From: Candidatus Saccharicenans sp. | GTDB lineage: Bacteria > Acidobacteriota > Aminicenantia > Aminicenantales > Saccharicenantaceae | Length of the DNA: 64,000 nt | Assembly: GCA_030017715.1 (NCBI GenBank) | Contig: JASEIU010000003.1 | Coordinates: 124,001 to 188,000 of the forward strand | Direction: 5' to 3' | Shown: positions 30,776 through 39,526 of the stretch, in pieces | Layout of the letters: every line of letters starts with the position of its first letter | Position numbering within the stretch: position 1 is the first letter of the stretch | The notes under the pieces: generated by a model | Databases searched by the model: none | Told to the model about the DNA's origin: nothing | Seen by the model: only the letters and a program-made list of their open reading frames with translations | Program-made: the position numbers and the translations under genes

Positions 30776-30967
30776 CCATCCTGCAATCCTCCTTATTATT
30801 CCCATAAATTGCTAAGTTAGAGAACCAGCCAGAGCCTCCGCGGCCGGAGATAATCGAAAACGAAATTTCTCAACTTCTCCAAAAACATCCAGCCCCGCCG
30901 TTAGCAGACCTGATCAGATCTAATAAAATCAAACTCCAGAGCCTGGATGTCCGGGACCGATAATTTC

Positions 30968-32623
30968 CTATTTCTTATCTTTGAGCACCGGTTTGAGAAG
31001 CAGGTCCTGATAATCGTAGCTGAAATCAACATCGGATGAGAAAGGCAGCATCTTCACCTCGCCGACCTTTCCTTCCTGGTCCAGGTTGAAAGTGACAAAG
31101 GCATCTGCCCTGAGCTCCCGGTCAAACCAGCGGGCGACAAAGGTGTCGTAATGCCAGTGCTCAAGCTGTCCGTAAAGTTCAGGGCTGTGTTTGAATCTAA
31201 TGGTCAGCCGTCCACCTTCCTCCCTGATTTCAACCTCGCCGTACCAGGCGTCCCCGTAAAGCCCGGCATATTCCTGAAGCGGCAAAGATGGTCTGGTGTC
31301 TTTTTTTCTGGAAGCATAAATCTTATCCAGCTCTTCCTTGGACCTCCGGGCATTTCTTTCGCTAAACCTGGCGTAGGCTTCGACCCAGTCAAACTTCGGC
31401 GCCTTCAGGTAGTAATCCACAATCTGATTGGTCAAAGCGGCAAAAGCCGCTGTCGATTCCTGGTTGGTCAGCACCGTCACGCCCAGGCCGATTTCCGGCA
31501 TCAACCAGACCTGAGAGACATAGCCTTCCAGGCCTCCGGTGTGGGTGAGAACCTTGTAACGGCGATAATCCCTGATTCTCAACCCGAGGCCGTAGCCGTT
31601 GAAATTCACGGCCGCCGGAGCCAGCTCCGGAGCCGGTTTAGAAACAGGTATCGGAGTAACAATACTGGTGATAGCATTCATCACCCTTTCTGAAACCAGC
31701 TGGCTCCCGTCGGCTAACTTTCCGTTGTTGAGCAGAACCAGCATCCACCTGGCCATGTCCTCGGCGCAGGAATTGATCCCGCCGGCCGGGTTGACATTCT
31801 CGGTCAGATAAAGTGTTCTGACAGGAACGACTTTCCCCTCCAGTGGTACATGTGGCCAGGCGACATTCTCCTCCCGCTCGACCAGGGCGCAGGAAGTGTT
31901 GCTCCATTCCATCCCCACCTTCTTCTGAATCTTCTCGCGGACAAAATCCTCCCATCTCATCCCGCTGACCCTTTCCAGAAGTTCTCCGGCCACCACAAAC
32001 ATAATGTTGTTATAGGCATAGGTAGTTCGGAAGGAGCTGGCCGGTTTTATGTATCGGACGCGTCTGAGTATTTCCTTTCTATTGAGGTCGGAAGCCGGCC
32101 AGAGCATCAGGTCGCCAGCCCCCAGCCCGAGTCCGCAGCGGTGACAGAGAAGGTCGCGCACAGTGATCTCCCGGCTGACTGTCGGGTCAAACATCTGAAA
32201 CTCAGGAAGATAGTCGATAACCGGCGCCTCCCAGCGAATCCTGCCCTCGTCCACCAGCATTCCGAGAGCCACGGCTGTAAAAACCTTGCTGTTGGAAGCT
32301 ATGCCGAACAGGGTGCGGGAGTCGACCGGGTCCGGCTGGCCAAGTTTTTTAACCCCGTAGCCCCTGGCCAGAAGCACCTGACCGTCCTTAACGATAGCCA
32401 GACTGAGCCCGGGAACTTCGAAAGTTTTCAGCACCCTGGCCACCAGGCCGTCAAAATCAGGAGGAAGATTCGGTCTGGCCGCCGCTTTCCGGGTCTGGGC
32501 TTGAACAGCGCTGCTGACCAGAAGAAAAATGAAAATGGCCAGAAAAGCAGCCGCAACCTTGAAGCTATCGAGTTTTGCTTTAATTTTCATCCCATTCTGG
32601 CTTATTGTTTTTTTATATCTCAC
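30968..32623 (-). CDS. Secreted beta-lactamase-fold serine hydrolase (class C/esterase-like)
   Basis: 551 residues from a GTG at 32623, chosen because GGGAGG lies 5 bases upstream; ATG 32590 has no ribosome site. Signal segment VAAAFLAIFIFLLVSSAVQA. Serine beta-lactamase/PBP-like motifs: SNSK (nucleophile Ser about 110), YAYNN and HTGG (replacing KTG). A C-terminal extension (LPLQEYAGLYGDAWYGEVEI) is the DUF3471-like beta domain common in this group. These enzymes act on D-amino-acid peptides, esters or lactams outside the cytoplasm; beta-lactam resistance should not be assumed. Lone minus-strand gene. Confidence 0.9.
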   Translation of the reverse strand: MRYKKTISQNGMKIKAKLDSFKVAAAFLAIFIFLLVSSAVQAQTRKAAARPNLPPDFDGLVARVLKTFEVPGLSLAIVKDGQVLLARGYGVKKLGQPDPVDSRTLFGIASNSKVFTAVALGMLVDEGRIRWEAPVIDYLPEFQMFDPTVSREITVRDLLCHRCGLGLGAGDLMLWPASDLNRKEILRRVRYIKPASSFRTTYAYNNIMFVVAGELLERVSGMRWEDFVREKIQKKVGMEWSNTSCALVEREENVAWPHVPLEGKVVPVRTLYLTENVNPAGGINSCAEDMARWMLVLLNNGKLADGSQLVSERVMNAITSIVTPIPVSKPAPELAPAAVNFNGYGLGLRIRDYRRYKVLTHTGGLEGYVSQVWLMPEIGLGVTVLTNQESTAAFAALTNQIVDYYLKAPKFDWVEAYARFSERNARRSKEELDKIYASRKKDTRPSLPLQEYAGLYGDAWYGEVEIREEGGRLTIRFKHSPELYGQLEHWHYDTFVARWFDRELRADAFVTFNLDQEGKVGEVKMLPFSSDVDFSYDYQDLLLKPVLKDKK

Positions 32624-32900
32624 GGTCACCTCCCTGCTGAAATTCCTACCATCTGATTCTATCATGGCCCGGGAAGAGGTAAAAAGCAATTTTAAGACCC
32701 TGAATTAAATTCGGCAATAAGTTCTACGATATCAATAAATCAGAAGGAAAATTGCTTTTATTAAAACTCAGATTTCTGGAGTAAGAGCACGGTCTGCTTC
32801 TGCCCCTCATCCTCGGGTAATAAGAAGGCTTCTAATTTAGTCTTTTATTTAAACAGACCGCTCCCCTCAAAATTTTTGCCGGAGAAGGTGATTGCTCTGC

Positions 32901-33284
32901 TTACTGTTTTGCGACTTTTGGCTTATAGATATAAATAAGCAGGGCGAAAAGGAACATTATGGCTATGCTCACCCACTGGAAAAGGCCAAATCCCGGTTTA
33001 CCCAGATGAACCAGGATAACAGAAAGACCCGTCAGAATACTGACAATTACGGCGCTGTTTAAGATGGCCAGGTTCTTTTCCGGATCTTTCAGGGCAAACA
33101 ACAGGAGTATTACCCAGCCCAGAGGAAAAACTCCATAAAGACGCAGATAGAAGCCAGTGGTTTCAGATGAACCAATGGCCTCCAGGAGTTTACTGGGAGC
33201 AAAAGAGAACAGCAGAAACCAGAGTGCCAGCAGAACAATGTAAATCCATAAAACGACCTTGATACAGGCAGGATTCTTTGCCAT
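32901..33284 (-). CDS. Small integral membrane protein, unknown
   Basis: 127 residues with four hydrophobic helices (VVLWIYIVLLALWFLLFSFA, LYGVFPLGWVILLLFAL, AVIVSILTGLSVILVHL, WVSIAIMFLFALLIYIY) and a basic C-terminus. The layout resembles small four-helix proteins of unknown role that are often annotated only as membrane proteins. AAGGAGGGAATAAG precedes the ATG. No catalytic motif. Its neighbours (a beta-lactamase-fold hydrolase and a small lipoprotein, same strand) are separated by 170-280 bases, so operon linkage is unclear. Confidence 0.75.
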   Translation of the reverse strand: MAKNPACIKVVLWIYIVLLALWFLLFSFAPSKLLEAIGSSETTGFYLRLYGVFPLGWVILLLFALKDPEKNLAILNSAVIVSILTGLSVILVHLGKPGFGLFQWVSIAIMFLFALLIYIYKPKVAKQ

Positions 33285-33457
33285 TCTTATTCCCTCCTTA
33301 AATTAACTCATCCCTTCGATTCTAATAACTCTTATTACCCTCAATGTCAAGAGAAATATTCGTTCAGGTTCCGTAAAAATCAAAAGCGGAAGTCAGGGGA
33401 AAAACTCTAAGGGGAACTCAGCGACTTTCCGGTCATTTTTCAGGATTTTCGAGAGGG

Positions 33458-33760
33458 TTATCTGCGCCTGGCTCTACGGGACCCCAGAATGCCGCCCTGC
33501 AGGAATAGTCCGGCCCCCAGAACAAACCCAAAATTATACCAGCCGCCGTTGTTGTGAACTTCATAGAACCGGACATTTCTGGTGAATAGCGAAATGATGA
33601 AGGTGACGGGAGAAATCAATCCGTGCCAGACTCCCTTCCAGAATCCGGCAACTTTTCCATCAGGTCTTGGAGTTTTCTCGACGCTGTTTGGTCCGGGAGC
33701 GCAGCTGGAAAGCATCAAGGCAACAAAAAGAAAAACACAGGCAATAGCGATTTTTTTCAT
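33458..33760 (-). CDS. Small conserved lipoprotein
   Basis: 100 residues. Signal peptide MKKIAIACVFLFVALMLSSC has a clean lipobox with lipidated Cys20. The body GFWKGVWHGLISPVTFIISL and EVHNNGGWYNFGFVLGAGLF is a pattern seen in a widespread short bacterial lipoprotein family without known function; the second half is hydrophobic enough to be membrane-associated. GGAGAGAC precedes the ATG. Ends in a basic RRARRR tail. Confidence 0.8.
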   Translation of the reverse strand: MKKIAIACVFLFVALMLSSCAPGPNSVEKTPRPDGKVAGFWKGVWHGLISPVTFIISLFTRNVRFYEVHNNGGWYNFGFVLGAGLFLQGGILGSRRARRR

Positions 33761-34093
33761 TGTCTCTCCTTTCCGGTATCTGTAACCTTTATACTCCGGT
33801 TGCTATCCTCCAATCAAGAATTCACGAATTTTTCCCGACGCCGACAGTTCTGGCCGATAGAGATAGCGGCCGGGGCGGCCCCGGAAAATCGCTTCTGCCG
33901 GTCGAGGAGGCCCGGCAGACGGCAGATCATAATTCCGGCGAGGTCAACGTGACCGTCAATTCAGAATTTAACCCGTGCTCTTTGATTGCCCTTTCTCCTT
34001 CTTCCGCAGTCATTCCACATCTTCAATTGAGAAAAACTGAGTAAACTGGAATAATAGTTCCTCATCAATGCAAAAAATTAAAAGGGAAAAAAC
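33761..34093. other. Intergenic region with GH29 promoter
   Basis: Divergent gap. Only the promoter at 34027-34055 was recognised. Confidence 0.4.
34027..34055 (+). promoter_or_regulatory. Putative sigma70-type promoter of fucosidase gene
   Basis: TTGAGA (34027-34032), 17-base spacer, AATAAT (34050-34055), about 38 bases before the ATG. Confidence 0.45.
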
Positions 34094-35587
34094 ATGAACA
34101 GAAGGAGAGTCTCTCCGATCGGCTGCCTGTTTGGCATTATTCTGATTTCCGGCTGCCTGCTGGCCGGCTCAACTGTTTATCTCCGGGCTCAGGAAGAAAT
34201 CTACGTTCCTGAAACCGACCCGCTGGTGTTAAAAAAGCTTGATGCCTGGCAGGACCTGAAATTTGGCCTGTTGATGCACTGGGGACCTTACAGCCAGTGG
34301 GGAATCGTCGAGTCCTGGTCGATCTGCCCTGAAGACGAAAGCTGGTGCCGCCGTAGCCTGGAAGATTATTACGATTATGTAAAAAAGTATGAAGACCTGA
34401 AAAGGACTTTCAATCCGGTTAAATTCGACCCGGCTGTCTGGGCCAAAGCTGCCCGGGAAGCCGGCCTGCGTTACGTGATCTTCACCACCAAGCATCACGA
34501 CGGCTTCTGCCTGTTTGACACCAAATTTACCGACTATAAAATAACCGACCCTGAATGCCCTTTCAGCTCTGACCCAAAAGCCAACGTCACGAAAGAAATT
34601 TTTGAGGCTTTCAGAAAAGAAGGTTTCTGGGTCGGGGCTTATTTTTCCAAACCCGACTGGCACTCGCCCTATTATTGGTGGCCAAATTTCCCTCCCCGCG
34701 ACCGCAACGTCAACTACGACCCGGAAGCCTATCCCGAGCGCTGGGAGAAATTTGTCGAGTTCACCCACAATCAGATCCTGGAATTGATGACCGACTACGG
34801 CCGGGTGGACATTCTCTGGCTGGACGGCGGCTGGGTGGCTAAACAAGCCAGGGAGGCAATCCTTAAATATTACGAGCGCCGCCTAGAAGAATCAAAATCA
34901 GGCTACCTGAAACGTCAGGTTATCAACCAGGATATCCGGATGGACGAACTGGTGGTCAAATGCCGGGAAAAACAACCGGGACTGATTGTCGTCGACCGGG
35001 CAGTTCCTGGCAAGAATCAGAATTACCTGACACCGGAAAACGTCGTCCCGGAAAAAGCCCTCCCCTATCCCTGGGAATCATGCCTAATTTCGGGCGGAGG
35101 CTGGTCTTACACTCCCGAGGCTAAATATATGGGCGGCCGCCAGGCAATTCATCTGCTGGTGGACATTGTGGCCAAGGGCGGAAATCTCCTGCTGAACATC
35201 GCCCCGGGCCCGGACGGCACCTGGCAACCCGGCGCCTATGTTCTTCTTAAAGAATACGCTGCCTGGATGAAGGTCAACAGCCAGGCCATTTACGGCACCC
35301 GCCCGCTTCCGCCCTATAAAGAAGGCCCGGTTTGTTTTACCAGAGGCAAGGACGGGACCGTTTATTTAATCTACCTGGAGGAGGAAGGGCGGTCCCTCCC
35401 GGATATGGTAAAGATTGAATCCTTCAGGTTAAACCCGAAGGCTAAGATCTCTTTGCTGGGCTCATCCCAAAAAATCGCCTGGAAAGCCAGCGGCCGCGGG
35501 TTTGAAATCTTTATTCCCCCCGGGTCGAAGAAGAATCCTCCCTGTAAGTATGCCTGGGTCTTCAAACTCGCAGGTTCTGGAATTTGA
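34094..35587 (+). CDS. Secreted alpha-L-fucosidase, GH29
   Basis: 497 residues with a signal/lipoprotein-like N-terminus (GCLFGIILISGCLLAGS). GH29 motifs: LKFGLLMHWGPYSQWGIVES, AGLRYVIFTTKHHDGFCLFD, VGAYFSKPDWHSPYYWW and VDILWLDGGW with the nucleophile Asp at about 244; GGNLLLNIAPGPDGTWQP closes the catalytic domain. A short C-terminal beta domain follows. Removes alpha-L-fucose from host- or algal-type glycans outside the cytoplasm. The L-fucose-permease-like MFS gene at 46991 would be a natural partner although it is not linked. AAAAGGGAAAAAAC precedes the ATG. Confidence 0.95.
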   Translation: MNRRRVSPIGCLFGIILISGCLLAGSTVYLRAQEEIYVPETDPLVLKKLDAWQDLKFGLLMHWGPYSQWGIVESWSICPEDESWCRRSLEDYYDYVKKYEDLKRTFNPVKFDPAVWAKAAREAGLRYVIFTTKHHDGFCLFDTKFTDYKITDPECPFSSDPKANVTKEIFEAFRKEGFWVGAYFSKPDWHSPYYWWPNFPPRDRNVNYDPEAYPERWEKFVEFTHNQILELMTDYGRVDILWLDGGWVAKQAREAILKYYERRLEESKSGYLKRQVINQDIRMDELVVKCREKQPGLIVVDRAVPGKNQNYLTPENVVPEKALPYPWESCLISGGGWSYTPEAKYMGGRQAIHLLVDIVAKGGNLLLNIAPGPDGTWQPGAYVLLKEYAAWMKVNSQAIYGTRPLPPYKEGPVCFTRGKDGTVYLIYLEEEGRSLPDMVKIESFRLNPKAKISLLGSSQKIAWKASGRGFEIFIPPGSKKNPPCKYAWVFKLAGSGI

Positions 35588-35588
35588 G

Positions 35589-35617
35589 TTGACAAAAGGC
35601 AGTCAGGCACTTATTTT
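35589..35617 (+). promoter_or_regulatory. Putative promoter of secreted orphan gene
   Basis: TTGACA (35589-35594) overlapping the end of the fucosidase gene, 17-base spacer, TATTTT (35612-35617), about 100 bases before the next ATG. Confidence 0.45.
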
Positions 35618-35721
35618 TTAATCAAGGGAAAGAAGGGGCCTGGCCCGGACAGATGGTATCTGGAGCTTCTCCTTTTTCCCGCGCGCCCCTTCTTATTCCT
35701 CTGAAAGGAGGTAAATAAAAA

Positions 35722-36372
35722 ATGAGAAGGGGGAAAACAGGATTTCTGGCTTTTGTCATCATCTTCAGTCTTTGTTATTTTTTAAGCTATCCCCAGGCGA
35801 AAATTTTCACCTTTGGAGAAACCGCCGTCAAACTCCCGGCCGGCAGCGCTGTTGAAATTAAATCGGACGTCATAAGTATCCAGATAGAAGAAGGCCGCCT
35901 GGAAATCATTCTCGAGCCCGAAAACCTCAAGGTCAAAGCCGTGGACAGAACAGGAAAGCTGGTCTATAGCGGAAACCAGGGGCGGGTGTTTTCTGAATGC
36001 CAGCCAGAAAAATTCAGCCAGCTCAAGGTCACCGATGCCGACTACCGCTTCATAAGATTCGCCCTGGGGAAACCCGAGCTGGACCCGGCCGGTCGGGGAG
36101 TCCTGATACCAAAAGGCACCCGCATCGAAAAGCTGGAAAATGACCTTTATCGTTTTCACCTGGAAAACGGCGAAACCGTTTCCTTCAAATGCAGATCAAC
36201 TTCCGAGGATAAGATCGGCGACTGCACCAGATACACCAGAGATGGCAGGATTATGTACACCAGGACCAAAGTGAAGCTCTGCCGTATGACCTCCACCGAA
36301 GAGCTGAAATCTCTTCCTTCTCAGCTGTCTGAAGACCTCTGGATTCAATTTGTTACCGAAAGCAAAAGTTGA
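35722..36372 (+). CDS. Secreted protein of unknown function
   Basis: 216 residues, family not recognised. Signal peptide (GFLAFVIIFSLCYFLSYPQA) and a soluble body rich in short beta strands (GETAVKLPAGSAVEIKSDVI, VSIQIEEGRLEIILEPENLK-like), suggesting an all-beta periplasmic or surface protein. Two Cys pairs (SECQPE, KCRSTSEDKIGDC, LCRM) could form disulphides. The strong ribosome site AAAGGAGG and its own promoter suggest real expression. No neighbour link beyond lying after the fucosidase on the same strand. Confidence 0.75.
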   Translation: MRRGKTGFLAFVIIFSLCYFLSYPQAKIFTFGETAVKLPAGSAVEIKSDVISIQIEEGRLEIILEPENLKVKAVDRTGKLVYSGNQGRVFSECQPEKFSQLKVTDADYRFIRFALGKPELDPAGRGVLIPKGTRIEKLENDLYRFHLENGETVSFKCRSTSEDKIGDCTRYTRDGRIMYTRTKVKLCRMTSTEELKSLPSQLSEDLWIQFVTESKS

Positions 36373-36536
36373 CCCCCGCACCTCAGCCGCCACTGGATGC
36401 TGACGGCCAGAGTATTATTTCCTTATTTCCAAGCATCTATCTGAGCGGAAAATCCCTTCAACCCGATAAAATTGTCTCCCGGTAATTAGTTCGATTTTTC
36501 AGATTTCCGTAATCCTGGTCTACTGAGTACCAGAAT

Positions 36537-38168
36537 TCATCTTTTCTGCAGAGATTTCTGATATTTTTTCTCCCCCAGCGGCTGCCATTCTCCGTAGGAT
36601 TCCTCAGCCACCCGGCACCTGCCTTCTGAAGTCCAGCTGAAACCGTAATTGTAGCCAAACCACAGGAATTTGTCGCCGCCGCCGTTTTCGGTGGTAATCA
36701 CATAGCGTGCAGCCACATTGCCGATGCCCAGAGCCCGACCGCCGGGAGCCTCCACGTCTCCCTTATTGGCGTCAAAAGGAATCCAGCCGTAGGGCGGAAG
36801 ATAAATTTCATTCCAGCGGTGGAAGACATCGTCGAAACTGGCCTCGTCGCCCCGCAGACTGACCGCACCCACATAGCGAGCCGGCAGACCGAGAGCCCGG
36901 CACAGAGCAATCAGCGAATAGGTGTACTCGGAGCAGGAAGCAGTCCCGCGGCGCAGGACGGTTGGAGCCGGATTCCAGCCGCCCACCGGCTTCAGGTTGT
37001 AACTCAGATTATCGATTAGATACTCATAAATTTTCCTGGCAATCCAGTAAGGATTTTTTTCGCCGCCGGCAATCTTTCTCGCCAGTTCCTGGATGAAGGG
37101 ATCACCGATGCAATATTTATCTCCGTCCACTAAATATTTTTTCTTGATTTCTTCAGGAATCTGATCCAGACCGCCAACTCTTTCCGGGTAGATGAAATAT
37201 TCGACCGCGTAAATCTTAGCTTTCGCCGACCAGCCAGGTTGAACGATGGTCGGGGCTTTAAGATTCTTAAAATTGAAGTGAGCAATCTTCTGGCCCCAGG
37301 AATCAGTTATCATCGTCGTCGGTTTCTGGAGAAATTCCACCGGCCCGAGAAGCTTCTGATGGTCGCGGTCTTCCGGAAGCGGCAGATAGATATCAAGACT
37401 GGTTACTGTGCCCGGCCCGTAATTGCGAAACTCCTTAACGAAGCGCAGCTCGAGCTCTTTTTCATCCCAGAGAGTCATGATATCGTCATCAAAGACTTTT
37501 ATCCGGTAGATCTCATCATTTTCGTAATCCACGTTCCAGAGATACTGGCCGTCCCAGGCCAGCCCCGAGGGGAAAGGTCCAAAGGAGCGAAGGGATGACA
37601 GGCACCAGCCGGTTTTCGGGTCGACCAAGAAAATTCTGTCCAGACCCCGGTCGGTCACCCAGAGATAGCGACCGTCAAACTCGAGGCCGGCCGGCTCCAT
37701 GCCCGGAGCCGCAAACTGCTGGATCATCATGCCGTCAACCGGCGAAACTCTCAGGATGGTCTTATTTCTGACGTCGGTCATCCACAGGTCTTTCCCATCC
37801 CAGGCTAAGTCGCGCGGCCGGTCGCTGTTGGACTCGAGGGCTTTAAGCACCTCACCGGTTTCCGGGTCGAGACAGTACACCAGTTTCTCGCCTGAATCCA
37901 CATGCCAGAGGTATTGGCCATCCCAGGCCAGGCCTTCAGGGTGATAGCCCGGCGAATCAAACGACTTGACCACCTTGCCGGTCGTCGGATCCAGCTTGAA
38001 AATCTTATCCAGCCGGCTGTCGGCCAGCCAGAGATAACGGCCGTCAAAGGTCAGGCCGGTCGGCAGCGTTCCGGGTGTCTTAATAACCCTTACCACGTCT
38101 CCGACCTTCGCCTGAGCCAGAGAGACGATAAGCAGAATTAAGCTCAGAAATAAAACGGCTTTTTTCAT
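36537..38168 (-). CDS. Secreted beta-propeller protein with transglutaminase-like domain
   Basis: 543 residues from ATG 38168 (GAGGAGGG ribosome site; an in-frame ATG 18 bases upstream lacks one). Signal peptide KKAVLFLSLILLIVSLAQA. Residues about 30-250 hold five propeller-like repeats of about 45 residues with the theme GL-FDGRYLW-D---I--LDP-TG (for example GLTFDGRYLWLADSRLDKIF). A linker domain leads to a transglutaminase-like cysteine protease fold: RRGTASCSEYTYSLIALCRA (Cys about 412), FHRWNEIYLPPYGWIPFDAN (His and Asp). The combination suggests a surface enzyme acting on proteins or peptidoglycan peptides with a binding propeller; the exact reaction is unknown. Confidence 0.88.
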   Translation of the reverse strand: MKKAVLFLSLILLIVSLAQAKVGDVVRVIKTPGTLPTGLTFDGRYLWLADSRLDKIFKLDPTTGKVVKSFDSPGYHPEGLAWDGQYLWHVDSGEKLVYCLDPETGEVLKALESNSDRPRDLAWDGKDLWMTDVRNKTILRVSPVDGMMIQQFAAPGMEPAGLEFDGRYLWVTDRGLDRIFLVDPKTGWCLSSLRSFGPFPSGLAWDGQYLWNVDYENDEIYRIKVFDDDIMTLWDEKELELRFVKEFRNYGPGTVTSLDIYLPLPEDRDHQKLLGPVEFLQKPTTMITDSWGQKIAHFNFKNLKAPTIVQPGWSAKAKIYAVEYFIYPERVGGLDQIPEEIKKKYLVDGDKYCIGDPFIQELARKIAGGEKNPYWIARKIYEYLIDNLSYNLKPVGGWNPAPTVLRRGTASCSEYTYSLIALCRALGLPARYVGAVSLRGDEASFDDVFHRWNEIYLPPYGWIPFDANKGDVEAPGGRALGIGNVAARYVITTENGGGDKFLWFGYNYGFSWTSEGRCRVAEESYGEWQPLGEKKYQKSLQKR

Positions 38169-38508
38169 CTTCACCCTCCTCAACAAATATCTTATCTCCG
38201 ATAAAATCTATTTCCTGACATCAATCTTTCAGGGCTGATTTCAACTCCCCGGCCTGACTTTGCCGCGTATCCGGGTTACTTAGCGGGACTGTTTTTGCTT
38301 TTTTGCTGTCAGACTGCTGTTGGTGCTCTGGCCATGGCTGGAGCAGAATCCTTCAAAAAATGACACCTGAAATCATCCTTTTTATTTATTGTAATAACTT
38401 TACCTCTTAAATCAAAGAAGAAAAGGATGAGGTTTCCGGCCGGTACCATAATTAGAACTGCCCGGGAATAATTCAGAAAACTCGAATTTAGATAAAAAAT
38501 CGGCCCGG
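38169..38508. other. Intergenic region, nothing identified
   Basis: AT-rich gap of about 340 bases between two minus-strand genes. Polypyrimidine stretch TTTTTGCTTTTTTG near 38290-38305; no clear promoter or hairpin. Confidence 0.35.
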
Positions 38509-39186
38509 TCACAGGTTAAGCCAGAAGCCATTTTTCTTTAGCCAGCGGCGCTTTTCCTTATAATCTGGAATATGGTGCCCGACCAGATTCCAGAAAGCCC
38601 GCGAATGATTTTTTTCTTTGGTATGAGCCAGTTCGTGGACGATCACATAATCGATTATTTCAGGCGGAGCCATGATCAGCCGCCAGGTCAAACTGATTGT
38701 TCCCTGAGCCGAGCAGGAACCCCAGCGGGTTCGGGCTGAAGACAGTCGGAACTTTCCGAACCGGAAGCCGTTTAGAGCAGCCAGCCTCTTCAGCCTGGCA
38801 CTGAGATATTTCTTAGCCAGCTTACGGTAAAGTCTTAGAAAAAGCTCCCTGGCCCCACCCCGCGCGGCCGAAGACATTATAAAACATCTGCCGTCAAAGG
38901 CCAGAAAACGCCTGCTCCCTGGTTCAAGCCTCAGGGGATATTCCCTGCCGAGATATAGAAAATTCTCCCCTTCTTCGAATTTTCTCGGCTTATGAAATTT
39001 CTGCCTCTCTTCCACTTCAGCCAGCTTTTTCGTTATCCATCGCCGATGCTCTTTTAATACCTCCAGAACAGATCCCCGGCTAAGGTCTTTCGGGGCCCTG
39101 ACTATCAGCTCTCCCCGCTCGCTGACCTCCAGACCGACCGTTCTTCTCCGGGACCTGATCAATTTCCACTTTATCTTCTTGCTCAT
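38509..39186 (-). CDS. YgjP-like M48-type metallopeptidase (DUF45)
   Basis: 225 residues from ATG 39186 (MSKKIKW); a longer in-frame reading begins at 39237 without a ribosome site. The YgjP/DUF45 layout is complete: an N-terminal RSRRRTVGLEVSERGELIVR strand region, WGSCSAQGTISLTWRLIMAP, and the zinc motif HELAHTKEKNHSRAFW with His184, Glu185 and His188. Cytoplasmic and soluble. The family has a zincin fold and often sits next to restriction-modification genes; none are here. Its substrate is unknown. Confidence 0.92.
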   Translation of the reverse strand: MSKKIKWKLIRSRRRTVGLEVSERGELIVRAPKDLSRGSVLEVLKEHRRWITKKLAEVEERQKFHKPRKFEEGENFLYLGREYPLRLEPGSRRFLAFDGRCFIMSSAARGGARELFLRLYRKLAKKYLSARLKRLAALNGFRFGKFRLSSARTRWGSCSAQGTISLTWRLIMAPPEIIDYVIVHELAHTKEKNHSRAFWNLVGHHIPDYKEKRRWLKKNGFWLNL

Positions 39187-39526
39187 GTTCTTTCTCGATA
39201 CGACCAATACAATAACTATTGTTTCGCCAATTGGCAACTGTCAGAATAAAGGGGATCTGTCATTTAAGCCGATTTAATTAAGAGTCTATTTTTCCTGAAA
39301 AACCGGTCTTTTCTTAGCAGTCGTTTCAACCATAACCAGAATTGATTTCATCTTATATTGATCCCGCCCTTTTCCTGACATGCTTTTTCAGTAGAATGCC
39401 CTGGCCACAAAAAAGTGGATTCCTGAGGAGATTGTAATTCAATGTTTTATCTGTGATAATAGATTTGCCTGCATATACGATACCTGAATTCAGGGGAAAG
39501 TCATTATTTTTTTGAGGAGCCATCCG
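39187..39526. other. Intergenic region with kaiC promoter
   Basis: Divergent, AT-rich gap. It includes the putative promoter at 39432-39460 and the GAGGAG ribosome site at 39514-39519. Confidence 0.45.
39432..39460 (+). promoter_or_regulatory. Putative sigma70-type promoter of kaiC-kaiB-hk
   Basis: TTGTAA (39432-39437), 17-base spacer, GATAAT (39455-39460), about 65 bases before the kaiC-like ATG. Confidence 0.4.

Larger units (their letters stand above)
30392..30967. other. Intergenic region with dispersed repeat copies
   Basis: Gap of 575 bases between two minus-strand genes. It contains one clear and one degenerate copy of the GC-rich repeat family. Short open frames here are artefacts of the repeat. 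Confidence 0.5.

Noticed and set aside
30588-30820. Two overlapping short open frames as small genes
   Set aside because: They fall within the GC-rich repeat and the same is seen in copy B; composition follows the repeat, without ribosome sites.
30968-32623. Antibiotic-resistance beta-lactamase
   Set aside because: The size, the HTGG in place of KTG and the C-terminal DUF3471-like extension fit the broad esterase/peptidase group rather than a resistance enzyme.
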